NCBI RefSeq assembly: GCF_000633935.1
Contig: NZ_KK214996.1
Coordinates: forward strand, 432,928 to 496,927
DNA: 64,000 nt
Origin: Ectothiorhodospira haloalkaliphila ATCC 51935
GTDB lineage: Bacteria; Pseudomonadota; Gammaproteobacteria; Ectothiorhodospirales; Ectothiorhodospiraceae
Reading direction: 5' to 3'
Position numbers and translations under genes: made by a program. A model generated the notes under the pieces. The model was not told the DNA's origin and did no database searches. It was given only the letters and a program-made list of their open reading frames with translations. Positions 1-8,794 of the stretch are shown here, one piece after another (within the stretch, counting starts at the first letter, position 1; every line of letters begins with the position of its first letter).

Positions 1-16
1 CCCCCCTCATCCCCGA

Positions 17-44
17 CCCTTCTCCCCCGAGGGGGGGAGAAGGG
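17..44. terminator. GC-rich 12-bp hairpin
   Basis: A perfect 12-bp stem (CCCTTCTCCCCC with its complement) closes a four-base loop. It has no T-run on either strand, so intrinsic termination is uncertain. The same CCCTCTCCCC-type palindrome recurs at 9381-9409, which suggests a dispersed genomic hairpin family. Confidence 0.4.
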
Positions 45-108
45 AGTGTCCACGGCTTGACCTGGATGCTTTCACGAGAGGCTTTTCGAAAAGAACTCCG
101 CAGCATCC

Positions 109-225
109 GGACCTCGGGGTGCCCGGATTGCTGTAAGCGGGCTTCAGCCGCAGGAAGCGGCTGCAGAGCCTACATGGATGTATTCACGGCGTCCCGCTGT
201 AAGGAATCCGGGCACCCCGAGGTCC
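109..225 (-). repeat. Structured intergenic repeat with 21-bp perfect inverted arms, copy 1
   Basis: Positions 109-129 and 205-225 are perfect 21-base reverse complements. Read on the minus strand, the core between them carries AGCGGGACGCCGTGAATAC, then a variant TCC.TGTAGGCTC stretch, an inner hairpin (GCAGCCGC/GCGGCTG) and a closing CCCGCT that pairs with the opening AGCGGG. The second copy at 11485-11598 shares this core architecture, but its arms have unrelated sequence. Possible roles are a REP/MITE-like element or a transcript 3'-end structure. Confidence 0.7.
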
Positions 226-271
226 ACTCCGACCCATGATCCTGCATGGGCAGCGGGGGCTCCGCCCTTCG

Positions 272-376
272 CGGCCGAGGGCCGCTCCCACGGGGGGCTC
301 CGCCAACCACTCCTCGTTCCAACCACTCCTCGTTCAGCGTGTGGACGATCGGCCGAGGCCCGCTCCCACAGGGGGC
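272..376. repeat. Two direct REP-like copies
   Basis: CGGCCGAGG(G/C)CCGCTCCCAC followed by a G-run occurs at 272-296 and again at 350-376, about 78 bases apart in the same orientation. It resembles the GTGGGAGCGG..CTCGGCCG repetitive palindromes common between genes in Pseudomonas-like gammaproteobacteria. Function is unknown; REP elements often lie 3' of genes, as here downstream of kdsB. Confidence 0.55.
304..335. repeat. Tandem duplication, 16-bp unit
   Basis: The unit CAACCACTCCTCGTTC occurs twice back to back (304-319 and 320-335). It lies between the two REP-like copies and looks like a local slippage or duplication product. Confidence 0.75.
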
Positions 377-384
377 ACCCACTG

Positions 385-1149
385 TCAACGGGGCTGGGCG
401 TGGGCCAGCATCATCTCCACCCGCTCCACATCCTCCTGGGTATCCACACCAGCGCCCGGAGCCTGCAGGGCCACATCCACATGAATGCGGGCACCGTGGT
501 ACATGGCCCGCAGTTGTTCCAGGCACTCGATGCGCTCCAGGGCGCAGCTCTCCATGCGGGTGAAGCGCTTCAGGTAACCCACCCGGTAGGCATACAGACC
601 GATGTGCCGCTGACACACCTGCAAGGCCGGTGAGACCTCCATATCCAGGGCATCACGCTCCCAGGGAATGGGGGCGCGACTGAAATACAGGGCAAAATCC
701 CGGGCATCGCGCACCACCTTTACCGTATGTGGATCATACAACTGCGCCGCTCGCGTGATCGGCGTGCACAGGGTGGCGATCACCGCCTCCGGGTGATCGG
801 CCAGATTATCCGCCACTTGCCGCACAATCGCCGATGGGGTGAGTGGCTCATCTCCCTGCAGGTTCACCAGGATGTCCTCATCGCCCCACTCCATGCGGGC
901 CGCCACCTCGGCAATGCGGTCACTGCCCGAGGCATGGTGCACCGATGTCATGCACACCCTGGCGCCGAAGGCCTTGACCGCCTCCTCAATGCGGGTATCG
1001 TCCGTGGCCACCACCACCTCATCGGCGCCACTGGCCAGGGCGCGCTCGTACACATGCTGCACCATGGACTTGTCGCCCAGAACCACCAGGGGCTTGCCCG
1101 GCAGCCGGGTGGACGCGTAGCGAGCCGGTATGACCACCTTGAAGCCCAT
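385..1149 (-). CDS. kdsB: 3-deoxy-manno-octulosonate cytidylyltransferase (CMP-KDO synthetase)
   Basis: This enzyme activates Kdo with CTP to give CMP-Kdo, the donor for WaaA in lipid A-core assembly in the cytoplasm. The 254 residues match the usual family length. The N-terminal nucleotide-binding signature VIPARYASTRLPGKPL is at residues 6-21, followed by VNLQGDEPL near 95, RHIGLYAYR near 181 and GVDT near 232. It is the last gene of the leftward exbBD-msbA-lpxK-trm112-kdsB string, starting 31 bases after trm112. The same order lpxK-ycaR-kdsB is seen in many gammaproteobacteria, which supports the call. Confidence 0.96.
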   Translation of the reverse strand: MGFKVVIPARYASTRLPGKPLVVLGDKSMVQHVYERALASGADEVVVATDDTRIEEAVKAFGARVCMTSVHHASGSDRIAEVAARMEWGDEDILVNLQGDEPLTPSAIVRQVADNLADHPEAVIATLCTPITRAAQLYDPHTVKVVRDARDFALYFSRAPIPWERDALDMEVSPALQVCQRHIGLYAYRVGYLKRFTRMESCALERIECLEQLRAMYHGARIHVDVALQAPGAGVDTQEDVERVEMMLAHAQPR

Positions 1150-1180
1150 CAGGCCAACTCCCCTTTCCTCGGGCCCGACT

Positions 1181-1378
1181 TCACTTCTTGTCCTTCCACT
1201 TCTCCACCTCTTCCTCGCTGAGGGTGCGGGCCTCCTCCTCCAGCATCACCGGGATGCCCTCCCGGATGGGATAGGCCAGACGAGCCGCCCGGGAGATCAA
1301 CTCACCCTTATCCTTGTCGAAGATGAGCGGACCCTTGGTGACAGGGCATACCAGAATATCGAGCAAACGTTTGTCCAT
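1181..1378 (-). CDS. Trm112/YcaR family small protein
   Basis: A 65-residue protein of the Trm112 (YcaR) family, usually about 60 residues in gammaproteobacteria. It carries the family start [14 protein letters not shown] and the later EGIPVML segment. Eukaryotic relatives are zinc-binding activators of methyltransferases. This bacterial form has a single cysteine, so the zinc site seems absent and its role is unclear. It begins 5 bases after lpxK and precedes kdsB, the standard position for the family. The C-terminal tail is charged ([11 protein letters not shown]). Confidence 0.9.
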   Translation of the reverse strand: MDKRLLDILVCPVTKGPLIFDKDKGELISRAARLAYPIREGIPVMLEEEARTLSEEEVEKWKDKK

Positions 1379-1383
1379 GTCCT

Positions 1384-2385
1384 TTACCTCATACTGTGAA
1401 TACGGTCCACGGCCTGGACCGAGCGAAGAATGGCCAAAGCCAGTGCCTGATCAGGCACGGCACTCACAGGCACGAACCAGTGCTCGGGGCCTGCGATACC
1501 CCGACATTTTACGGCATCTTTCTCGGTCATCAGCACCGGACTGCCGTCCCCGAAACGGATATCGCAGTTGCCGTACACATGATGATCGGGAAAGGCATGT
1601 TCCACCACCTCCAGCCCCCGCTCGCGCAACATGGCGAAGAACCGGGGCGGATGTCCGATACCGGCCATGGCGTGCACACGCTGGCCGACAAAATCACTCA
1701 AAGGGCGAGTGCGGCCCGGGTCCCGCACGCTCATCGCCACCTGGGACACCAGCCGCATGGCGTATTCCCCGGATTGGGCCTCTCCACCCGTGACCACCAC
1801 GTAATCCGCCTCGCGTACGCGCTCCAGAGGTTCACGCAGCGGCCCGGCGGGCAGGCAAAAGCCATTACCAAAACGCCGCTCACCATCCACCATGACGATC
1901 TCCAGGTCCCGACGCAAGGCATAATGCTGCAAACCGTCGTCAGTGACGATCACATCGCAGTCATGCTGGGCCAGCAACAGGTGAGCGGCCCGGTTGCGAT
2001 CCGGCCCCACGCAGACCGGACATCCACCACGGGTGGCAATCAATACCGGCTCATCCCCCACCTGGGCCGGATCACTGCGGGGCGTGACCTCCCGTGGCCA
2101 GGTACGTGAGCGCCCGCCATACCCCCGACTGACCACCCCGGGCCGATAGCCATGTTCGCGCAGCCAGTTGCAAAGCCAGACCACCATGGGCGTCTTGCCA
2201 GTGCCTCCCACGGTGACATTGCCCACCACCACCACAGCCCGCACGGGCAATCGGGGCCGCATGCGTGCCCGCCACTCCAGACGCAGGCGATTAAGCAGTG
2301 CCAGACCGCAGTAAAGCAGCGACAGCGGATACAGGGTGAGCGCCACCGGGTTGCGGTCCGCCCAATAATCCTCAAGCCTTTTCAC
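1384..2385 (-). CDS. lpxK: Tetraacyldisaccharide 4'-kinase
   Basis: LpxK phosphorylates the 4' position of the lipid A disaccharide precursor at the inner face of the cytoplasmic membrane. The protein has 333 residues, the normal length. An N-terminal hydrophobic helix (about 15-32) is followed by the P-loop [12 protein letters not shown] near residues 55-66 and the family segment [10 protein letters not shown]. Its start codon overlaps the stop of the upstream WaaA-like gene by 4 bases (ATGA), implying translational coupling. The trm112 and kdsB genes follow directly. Confidence 0.96.
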   Translation of the reverse strand: MKRLEDYWADRNPVALTLYPLSLLYCGLALLNRLRLEWRARMRPRLPVRAVVVVGNVTVGGTGKTPMVVWLCNWLREHGYRPGVVSRGYGGRSRTWPREVTPRSDPAQVGDEPVLIATRGGCPVCVGPDRNRAAHLLLAQHDCDVIVTDDGLQHYALRRDLEIVMVDGERRFGNGFCLPAGPLREPLERVREADYVVVTGGEAQSGEYAMRLVSQVAMSVRDPGRTRPLSDFVGQRVHAMAGIGHPPRFFAMLRERGLEVVEHAFPDHHVYGNCDIRFGDGSPVLMTEKDAVKCRGIAGPEHWFVPVSAVPDQALALAILRSVQAVDRIHSMR

Positions 2386-3530
2386 CAGTCGAATACCCGC
2401 TGCAAGAAGGCATCCATCACACCCTGAACCCGCCGACGCTCCTCCCAGAAGCGCCGCCGGCCCGTGTCTGCCCGTTGGCGGCTACCGATGGGGTCGGCAG
2501 CCTCGGCCCGCCAATGGTCGATCACCTGCGCGGGCCTGGACAACTCGGGGGCCATGGGATGCAACCAGGGAAACGCCGCCCTCAGGGAATCATCGCTACT
2601 TAACGAAACGGAACCGGCCAGGACCTGCCACAACAGGTCCCGATCCGCACCACACAGATGCACACCCAGGGCGGCGCTGGCCACTGCCGGCCACCAGGCC
2701 GAATCATCCACCCATAGCAGGGTGCCCGCAGCCAACGAGGTGCGCGTCCACTGACTCAGGGCCAGCCTCTCTCCTTCTGGCAAGGCGTCCGAAGGTTCCA
2801 CGGAAACGCACAGCAGGGCCGAGTCACTCAGCGGCGAAGCCTGCCAGGCATCGCGCATGGCCGGCCACGCCCGGGCTGGACCATGCCACCAGAAGATGGG
2901 CGTCCCGTCGGGCACCATGGACAGCAGGGTGGCCTGATTCTGGGACTCTGCCAGCAGGCTGGCCGGATCCGCCGGCTCCGCCAGGTTCCCGGCCCGTCCC
3001 GCGTCGCGCCACTGGGCGGCGGCGATCTCGTCCCGGGGATAGGCGGCCTCCACGGGCACAGGGGTGGGCCCGGTGTTGAAGGCCAGCACGTGAACCCCCT
3101 GCTCCACCGCCCGCTCCACCAGTTGCCGGCGCGGTGGGGTATCCACCAGGATCAGCCCCAGGGGCTTGAGTCTGTCCAGCACGCGGGACACTGCCCGCGG
3201 GCGGTCACAGGGCCCGAAGCCCAGGCCGAAGCGGTTCATGCCACGCAGGCGCCTGCGCACCTCGTCCCGGTACTCTCGCTCGAAGGTGAGCACCAGCCGG
3301 GCATCCAGGCGTTTGCGCCGGATGGCCCCCATGAGTTCAGCCCCCAGGCGCACCGAGGCCCGGGTGTCGCCCGTCTTGAGCCAGATCAGCGGCCCCTTGG
3401 CCTCCGGGGCGCGCAGCCGACCCATGCGACCATAAGCCTGCCCGGACCGTCCCTGAAGGTGATCCCGGAGATTGGCCTGCAGCACCGGCCAAAGGGCTGC
3501 GCCGTAGGGATCACGGGGCATCGGCTTCAT
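2382..3530 (-). CDS. WaaA-like (GT30 N-terminal-domain type) protein, function uncertain
   Basis: About 382 residues. The N-terminal half resembles the acceptor-side domain of Kdo transferase WaaA: the stretch IWLKTGDTRASVRLGAEL aligns with the WaaA segment containing VGE.RAA.PL, but the catalytic Glu position is Asp. The later segment LILVDTPPRRQLVERA matches the WaaA pattern before the domain linker. The C-terminal half, which should hold the GT-B nucleotide-sugar domain, lacks recognisable GT30 motifs. I chose the ATG at 3530, just inside msbA (20-base overlap); 3521 is an alternative, and the longer open frame to 3563 overlaps msbA more deeply. Its place between msbA and lpxK argues for a lipopolysaccharide role. 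A catalytically altered paralogue is an inference. Confidence 0.6.
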   Translation of the reverse strand: MKPMPRDPYGAALWPVLQANLRDHLQGRSGQAYGRMGRLRAPEAKGPLIWLKTGDTRASVRLGAELMGAIRRKRLDARLVLTFEREYRDEVRRRLRGMNRFGLGFGPCDRPRAVSRVLDRLKPLGLILVDTPPRRQLVERAVEQGVHVLAFNTGPTPVPVEAAYPRDEIAAAQWRDAGRAGNLAEPADPASLLAESQNQATLLSMVPDGTPIFWWHGPARAWPAMRDAWQASPLSDSALLCVSVEPSDALPEGERLALSQWTRTSLAAGTLLWVDDSAWWPAVASAALGVHLCGADRDLLWQVLAGSVSLSSDDSLRAAFPWLHPMAPELSRPAQVIDHWRAEAADPIGSRQRADTGRRRFWEERRRVQGVMDAFLQRVFDW

Positions 3531-5295
3531 GGAACTGAAGCTGGTGCAGGCGGGCATACACACCTTCCCGGCGGATCAATTCCTCATGGCTGCCCACTTC
3601 CTGGATGCGACCCGACTGCATCACCACGATGCGGTCGGCGTTCTCGATGGTGGACAGGCGATGGGCGATGACCAGGGTGGTGCGGTTGCGCACCAGGTTT
3701 TCCAGGGCCGATTGAATGTGGCGCTCGGACTCCGTATCCAGGGCGGAGGTGGCCTCGTCCAGAATCAGGATCGGGGCATCCTTGAGCAGGGCACGAGCGA
3801 TGGCGATGCGCTGGCGTTGGCCGCCGGAGAGCAGCACGCCGTTGTCGCCCACCTGGGTGTGGATCCCCTGGGGCAGTCGCTGGATGAATTCCATGGCATG
3901 GGCCGCTTCGGCCGCAGCGATGATCTTCTCCTCGTCCGAGGGGTCCACCGCGCTGCCATAGGCAATATTGTGGGCGATGCTGTCGTTGAACAGGGTCACC
4001 TGCTGACCCACGTGGGCAATCTGGTTGCGCAGATCCGCCAGCCGCAGTTCACGGATGTCCAGGCCGTCCAGCAGGATGGCCCCCTGCTGGGGCTCGTAGA
4101 ACCGGGGCAGCAGGTTCACCAGAGTGGTCTTGCCGCTACCGGAGCGACCCACCAGGGCCACCGTCTCGCCGGGCCGCACCTGCAGATTGATGTCCTCAAG
4201 GACATTGCCCTTGGTCTCGTCATAGCTGAAGGACAGGTCACGGATCTCGATGTCGCCCCGGGCCCGTTCCAGCGTGCGCGTTCCGTTATCCGCCTCCAGG
4301 GGTTCATCCAGCAGGCCGAAGATGTTCTGGCCGGCGGCGATGCCCTGCTGGAGGGTGGCGTTCACCGTCACCAGGCGCTGTATGGGCTGCATCAGCAGCA
4401 GCATGGCGGTGATGAAGGAGACGAAGGTCCCCACGGTCACGTCCTGCATCATGGTCTCATGGGTGGCCAGCCAGACGATCAGGGCCAGGGCGATGGCCAC
4501 GAAGAACTGGATGATGGGCATGTTGCTGGCCTGCAGGGCCACCTTTTTCATGTGCAGGCGCCGGTTCTTCTCGTTGATCTCGTCAAAACGCTCCTGCTCG
4601 TAGGCCTCGCCACCGAAGATCTTCACCTCACGGGAGCCATCCATGACTTCCCCCGCCACATGGGTGACATCCCCCATGGAGCCCTGGATGCGGCGGCTCA
4701 GCTTGCGGAACCGCCGGGTGACCCGGTCAATGGCGAAAGCGATGGCCGGCGCAACGATCAGCACCGTGAGGGTCAGTTTCCAGTTGAGATACAGCATCCA
4801 GCCCAGCAACCCCAGCACAGTGAACGAATCGCGGATCAGGATGGTGATGCTGTCGGTGGATGCCTTGGCCACCTGTTCCACGTTGTAGGTGAGGCGGGAG
4901 ATGAGTTGTCCGGTGGTATTGCGGTCGTAATAGGCCACGGGCATCTGCAGCAGATGCCGGAACATCTGGCTGCGCAGTTCCTTGATGACCTGCCGGCCCA
5001 CCCACTTCATGGTGTACTTGGAGAGGAACTCGCCGATCCCGCGAATGAAGAAGATCACCAGGATGATCACGGGGATCCAGCGGATCAGGGTTTCGTCCTG
5101 CTCCACGAAACTGCCATCCATCAGCGGCCGCATCAATGCAGCAAAACCCGTTTCGGTGGCCGCCGTGACGATCATGGCCAGCACGGCAATGGACAGGTAG
5201 CGCCAGTATTTCAGGGAATGGCTGAGCAGGCGCTTGTACACCTGGAAGCCGGAGGTCTCATAGGCGGCTTGCGAGGGTGGGAGAGGCTTTTTCAT
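3511..5295 (-). CDS. msbA: Lipid A export ATP-binding/permease protein MsbA
   Basis: A homodimeric ABC half-transporter that flips lipid A-core across the inner membrane. The 594 residues comprise an N-terminal six-helix membrane domain (about 30-330) and a C-terminal nucleotide-binding domain with Walker A GRSGSGKTTL (from about 383), signature LSGGQRQRIAIARAL (about 488) and Walker B ILILDEATSALD. The start ATG overlaps exbD by 4 bases, and its end overlaps the WaaA-like gene. Length and lpxK linkage separate it from generic multidrug exporters. Confidence 0.95.
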   Translation of the reverse strand: MKKPLPPSQAAYETSGFQVYKRLLSHSLKYWRYLSIAVLAMIVTAATETGFAALMRPLMDGSFVEQDETLIRWIPVIILVIFFIRGIGEFLSKYTMKWVGRQVIKELRSQMFRHLLQMPVAYYDRNTTGQLISRLTYNVEQVAKASTDSITILIRDSFTVLGLLGWMLYLNWKLTLTVLIVAPAIAFAIDRVTRRFRKLSRRIQGSMGDVTHVAGEVMDGSREVKIFGGEAYEQERFDEINEKNRRLHMKKVALQASNMPIIQFFVAIALALIVWLATHETMMQDVTVGTFVSFITAMLLLMQPIQRLVTVNATLQQGIAAGQNIFGLLDEPLEADNGTRTLERARGDIEIRDLSFSYDETKGNVLEDINLQVRPGETVALVGRSGSGKTTLVNLLPRFYEPQQGAILLDGLDIRELRLADLRNQIAHVGQQVTLFNDSIAHNIAYGSAVDPSDEEKIIAAAEAAHAMEFIQRLPQGIHTQVGDNGVLLSGGQRQRIAIARALLKDAPILILDEATSALDTESERHIQSALENLVRNRTTLVIAHRLSTIENADRIVVMQSGRIQEVGSHEELIRREGVYARLHQLQFHEADAP

Positions 5296-5711
5296 TCCGA
5301 CTCACCACCCAGGGTGGCGATGGACAGGCGGGACAGGCCCAGACGCTGGGCCACGTTCATGGCCGTGACCACCGACTGATGGGGTGTGCGGGCATCGGCG
5401 CGGATCACCAGTGGGGTCTCCTGGTCATCGCCGATGACCTCGCCCAGGGCCGCGCGCAGGGTCTCCGGCCGGGTATTCACCAGTTCGGCACCATCCAGAA
5501 AGAAGCGCCCCTCGGCATTGATGACCAGTTCCACGGTGCGGGGCAGCGCCTGCTCCTCCGTGGCATCGGCCCGGGGCAGTTCCAACTGCAGCACGGAGTG
5601 CCGATCGAAGGTGGTGGACACCATGAAGAAGATCAGCAGCAGGAACACCACGTCGATCAGTGGCGTGAGGTTGACCCCCACCTCCTCGGTCTGGCGGCGC
5701 CGGAAATTCAA
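5292..5711 (-). CDS. exbD: ExbD/TolR family biopolymer transport protein
   Basis: A 139-residue single-span protein with the typical N-terminus NLTPLIDVVFLLLIFFMVST, whose membrane Asp takes part in proton coupling. The periplasmic domain follows. It pairs with the ExbB-like protein encoded just upstream, overlapping it by 4 bases, and forms a proton-motive-force motor. In this lpxK-linked position the pair is conserved across gammaproteobacteria, and its exact partner (TonB or an envelope process) is not fixed by sequence. Confidence 0.92.
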   Translation of the reverse strand: MNFRRRQTEEVGVNLTPLIDVVFLLLIFFMVSTTFDRHSVLQLELPRADATEEQALPRTVELVINAEGRFFLDGAELVNTRPETLRAALGEVIGDDQETPLVIRADARTPHQSVVTAMNVAQRLGLSRLSIATLGGESE

Positions 5712-6340
5712 CTGCCCCGCACCCCGGGTGTGGGCGCCCGTTCACCCTTGACCACTTCCACCAGCTTGATGGCCTCCTGTTCCATGTCCAGCACCAGCTC
5801 GTCCACCCGCCCCCGGAAGTAGCGGTGGAAGATCAGGGCCGGCACGGCCACGGAGATGCCGGTGGCGGTGGTGATCAGCGCCTGGGAGATTCCTCCGGCC
5901 AGTTCACCCGGGCTGCCCACGCCCACGGCGGTAATCACCGAAAACACCTGAATCATGCCCACCACGGTGCCCAGCAGCCCCAGCAGGGGCGTGATGGCGG
6001 CAATGGTACCCAGGGTGTTGAGGAAACGTTCCAGTTCATGGGCCACCCGACGACCGGTCTCCTCGATGGACTCCTTCATCACCTCCCGGGAACTGCGCCG
6101 GTTGACCAGCCCGGCGGCCAGGACCCGGCCCAGCGGAGACCCCTCGCGCAGCGCGCGCAGTCGGGCGTCGTTCAGCTCACCGGCCTGAATCCACTGCCAG
6201 ATCTGCACCACCAGTTGCGGGGGCAGCACCCGGCGGCGACGCAGGCTCCAGAGCCTTTCGATGACGATGGCCAGCGCGATCACGGAACAGGCGATGATGG
6301 GCAGCATGAGCCAGCCACCGGCCTTGACCAGTTCAAACAC
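5708..6340 (-). CDS. exbB: MotA/TolQ/ExbB family proton channel protein
   Basis: A 210-residue three-span protein. The first helix is near residues 8-26, followed by a cytoplasmic loop and two C-terminal helices around LGTIAAITPLLGLLGTVVGM (about 110-135) and 150-175, the conserved proton-channel region. Translation probably starts at GTG (6340). A purine-rich AGGA lies about ten bases upstream. It heads the exbBD-msbA-lpxK operon. The gap to comEC (80 bases) contains a possible promoter. Confidence 0.93.
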   Translation of the reverse strand: MFELVKAGGWLMLPIIACSVIALAIVIERLWSLRRRRVLPPQLVVQIWQWIQAGELNDARLRALREGSPLGRVLAAGLVNRRSSREVMKESIEETGRRVAHELERFLNTLGTIAAITPLLGLLGTVVGMIQVFSVITAVGVGSPGELAGGISQALITTATGISVAVPALIFHRYFRGRVDELVLDMEQEAIKLVEVVKGERAPTPGVRGS

Positions 6341-6384
6341 TTAGTGGCGTCCTAGGTTGGGAAGGGATTGATAAAGCGTGGGGC

Positions 6385-6414
6385 ATGATACTGCACTCCC
6401 GCGATCGCGGGCAA
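6385..6414 (-). promoter_or_regulatory. Possible sigma-70 promoter for exbBD-msbA-lpxK operon
   Basis: On the minus strand a -35-like TTGCCC (6409-6414) and a -10-like TATCAT (6385-6390) are separated by 18 bases. They lie in the only gap ahead of exbB. The -10 is good and the -35 weak, so the call is tentative. Confidence 0.35.
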
Positions 6415-6420
6415 AGGAAG

Positions 6421-8712
6421 TCAGGGGCGATGCCAGTGGCGTCGCCCCACATGACGATAACCCGGGTGGACCCGCACTCCGGCGTCGGGATGCACATCCA
6501 CCCGAAAGGCACCCTCCCCCGCGGTATCCATGAGCGGGATGCGACGACGCTCCAGTCGCTCCAGGGTCTGCTCATGGGGATGTCCGAAGCGATTCTCGAA
6601 GCCCGTGCTCACCAGTGCCAGCTGCGGCGACACCCGATCCAGAAAGGGCTCCGACAGGGAGGTGGCCGCGCCATGATGGGGCACCAGCAGTACGTCCGAG
6701 GCCAGACCCGGACCATGGCTGTGAACCAGTACGGCCTCCCCCAGGCCCTCCACATCGCCGGTGAGCAGCACACTGCCACCCGACCCCTGGATACGGAGCA
6801 CACAGGAGGATTCGTTGTCATCCCCCCAGAAGGGCGGCGGATGCAGGACACGAAAGACCACCCCATCCCACGCCCACTCCTGGCCCTCGAGGCATTCCAT
6901 GCTATCGGGGTGATCCAGGCGCCCAGGGTCCCGGCTGAGTACCGCGTTCACCGAAAGCCGCGATAGCACGGAGGCGGCGCCGCCAATGTGATCATTGTCC
7001 CCATGGCTGATCATGAGGGCGTCGACCCGGTCGCGCCCCTGATGTCGCAGGTAGGGCACCACCGCCGCCTCGCCCGCATCAAAGCGGGGACTGAAGCGCG
7101 GCCCGGTGTCGTACACCAGGGTGTGTCCGGCTGTCTTGACCACCACCGCCAGACCCTGCCCCACATCCAGCATCGCCACCCGAAAGGCCCCCGGCTCCAG
7201 ATCTGCCCGGGGCGGCCAGAGCATGGGCAACAGCAGCAGCAGGCCGAGCCACCGGGCAGGCCAGGCGCGCGGGGCCATGAACCAGGCCAGGCCCAGCAAG
7301 GCGGGTATCAGGGTCCAGGCAGGCGGTGCGGCTCGCCACTGGGCGCCCGGCCAGTCCGCCAGATGCTCCAGCACCGGCCAAAGCGCCCAGACCGCCAGAT
7401 GGGCCAGTCCCCACAGGGCCTCCGCGGCCCAGGGAACCCATGGCGAAAGACCCACGCCCACCAGCACCAGGGGCACCACCACGAAACTCACCCAGGGCAC
7501 GGCGAACAGATTGGCCAGGGGTGAGATCAGCGAACCATGCTGGAACATGACCAGGGTGAGGGGCAGCAGGCCCACCCCGGCCACCCACTGCACCCGCAGC
7601 AGGGCATCGGTCTTGCCCATGGGGCCCACCCGGGCCGCCACGGCGTAAAGGATCACCGCCACCGCAGCGAAGGACAGCCAGAATCCCGGGGCCAGCACGG
7701 CACGGGGGTCCAGCACCAGGACCGCCATCAGGGCCAGGGTCAGCGTGTGGGAGGGCCGCGCCGTGCGGCCCAGCCAGACAGCACCCAGCGCCACTGCCAG
7801 CATCACCAGGGCCCGCTGCGTGGGGACGGCAAACCCGGCCAGGGCGGCATAACCGGTGGCACAGATCAGGGCGGCGATGACGGCGGCCCGCTGGGCCGGC
7901 AGGCGCAGGGCCAGCGCCGGGACACGCCGCCACCCCCAGAGCATGATGGCGTACCCCATGCCGGCCACCAGTCCCACGTGCAGGCCGGAGATGGCCATCA
8001 GGTGGTTGGTGCCGGTGTCGATGAGGGTGGCCCATTGCGCCTGGGAGATGGCGGAACGGTCCCCCACGGCCAGGGCCCGGAGGATGCCGCCGTAACCGGC
8101 TTCGCCGAGTGCCGCGTCCATCCGGCCGGCTACGGCGGCGCGCAGGCGATCCACGTGTCGAGCCGGAGAATGCGCCGTCCCCAGCCGCCGCGCCGTGTGC
8201 CCGTCGCGTACATAGCCCGTGGCCCGGAAGCCCTGCTGAAAGAGCCAGCCCTCATAATCGAATCCGCCCGGGTTGCGCAGGCCATTGGGCTGACGCAGGC
8301 GCAGGGTGAGTTCCCAGCGCTCCCCCGGGGCGAGATCGGGCGCCTGGCCATACCAGGCCACCCGAACGCGCCCGGGCAATGCGGCGATGGGGGCTTCGTC
8401 GCTGGCGGACTCGATGCGAAACCCGAAACGGACACCGCGCTCCATGGGTTCGGGCAGGCTGTCGACGATGCCCACTACGCGCACATCCTGGCCGGATAGT
8501 GAGGGATCCAGGGGCGGTCCCACCACCCAGTGGGCATGGATCAGGGCCCATAGAAATCCGGCCATGGCCCACAGGGGCCATCGCGTCGAGGGGGCAAATC
8601 GGTAAAATATGGGCAAAGCCAGCAGCAGCCAGGCCCAGCCCGGGGCGGGCAACTCACCCAGGCTGTGCAGCAGCATCACGCCCGCAAGAAAGACCAAAGC
8701 CCGGCCCTGCAT
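6421..8712 (-). CDS. comEC: DNA internalization-related competence protein ComEC/Rec2
   Basis: An inner-membrane channel for single-stranded DNA uptake in natural transformation. The 763 residues show the three-part architecture: N-terminal hydrophobic segment plus soluble DUF4131-like domain, a polytopic Competence domain (about 215-480), and a C-terminal metallo-beta-lactamase-like domain with ISHGDNDHIGG near residue 563. Full length implies a functional protein. It lies upstream of exbB in the same direction, as in Pseudomonas, and diverges from the DUF2062 gene. Confidence 0.94.
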   Translation of the reverse strand: MQGRALVFLAGVMLLHSLGELPAPGWAWLLLALPIFYRFAPSTRWPLWAMAGFLWALIHAHWVVGPPLDPSLSGQDVRVVGIVDSLPEPMERGVRFGFRIESASDEAPIAALPGRVRVAWYGQAPDLAPGERWELTLRLRQPNGLRNPGGFDYEGWLFQQGFRATGYVRDGHTARRLGTAHSPARHVDRLRAAVAGRMDAALGEAGYGGILRALAVGDRSAISQAQWATLIDTGTNHLMAISGLHVGLVAGMGYAIMLWGWRRVPALALRLPAQRAAVIAALICATGYAALAGFAVPTQRALVMLAVALGAVWLGRTARPSHTLTLALMAVLVLDPRAVLAPGFWLSFAAVAVILYAVAARVGPMGKTDALLRVQWVAGVGLLPLTLVMFQHGSLISPLANLFAVPWVSFVVVPLVLVGVGLSPWVPWAAEALWGLAHLAVWALWPVLEHLADWPGAQWRAAPPAWTLIPALLGLAWFMAPRAWPARWLGLLLLLPMLWPPRADLEPGAFRVAMLDVGQGLAVVVKTAGHTLVYDTGPRFSPRFDAGEAAVVPYLRHQGRDRVDALMISHGDNDHIGGAASVLSRLSVNAVLSRDPGRLDHPDSMECLEGQEWAWDGVVFRVLHPPPFWGDDNESSCVLRIQGSGGSVLLTGDVEGLGEAVLVHSHGPGLASDVLLVPHHGAATSLSEPFLDRVSPQLALVSTGFENRFGHPHEQTLERLERRRIPLMDTAGEGAFRVDVHPDAGVRVHPGYRHVGRRHWHRP

Positions 8713-8794
8713 CTTCCACTCCCTGGAAAAGCATCCATAATAGGCACCCCCGCAACGCCGGCCGGGGGCCGCGACTCACGACTTCAAGCACTCC

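Larger units (their letters stand above)
1..384. other. Repeat-rich non-coding stretch downstream of kdsB
   Basis: No convincing gene lies here. The short open frames give low-complexity Arg/Pro/Gly-rich translations, lack ribosome binding sites and run across repeats. The stretch holds a 12-bp hairpin (17-44), an inverted-repeat element (109-225), two REP-like copies (272-296 and 350-376) and a 16-bp tandem duplication (304-335), each listed separately. It lies 3' of the kdsB operon read leftward, so some of these structures may end that transcript. Confidence 0.7.

Noticed and set aside
304-335. A CRISPR-like array
   Set aside because: There are only two adjacent 16-base copies with no spacers and no cas genes nearby.
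170-616. An open frame on the minus strand running from kdsB into the repeat region
   Set aside because: It overlaps kdsB in another frame and ends inside the structured repeat; its terminal residues only reflect the repeat core shared with 11511-11535.
3529-5379. A 616-codon open frame on the plus strand
   Set aside because: It is the antisense shadow of msbA; no recognisable motifs.
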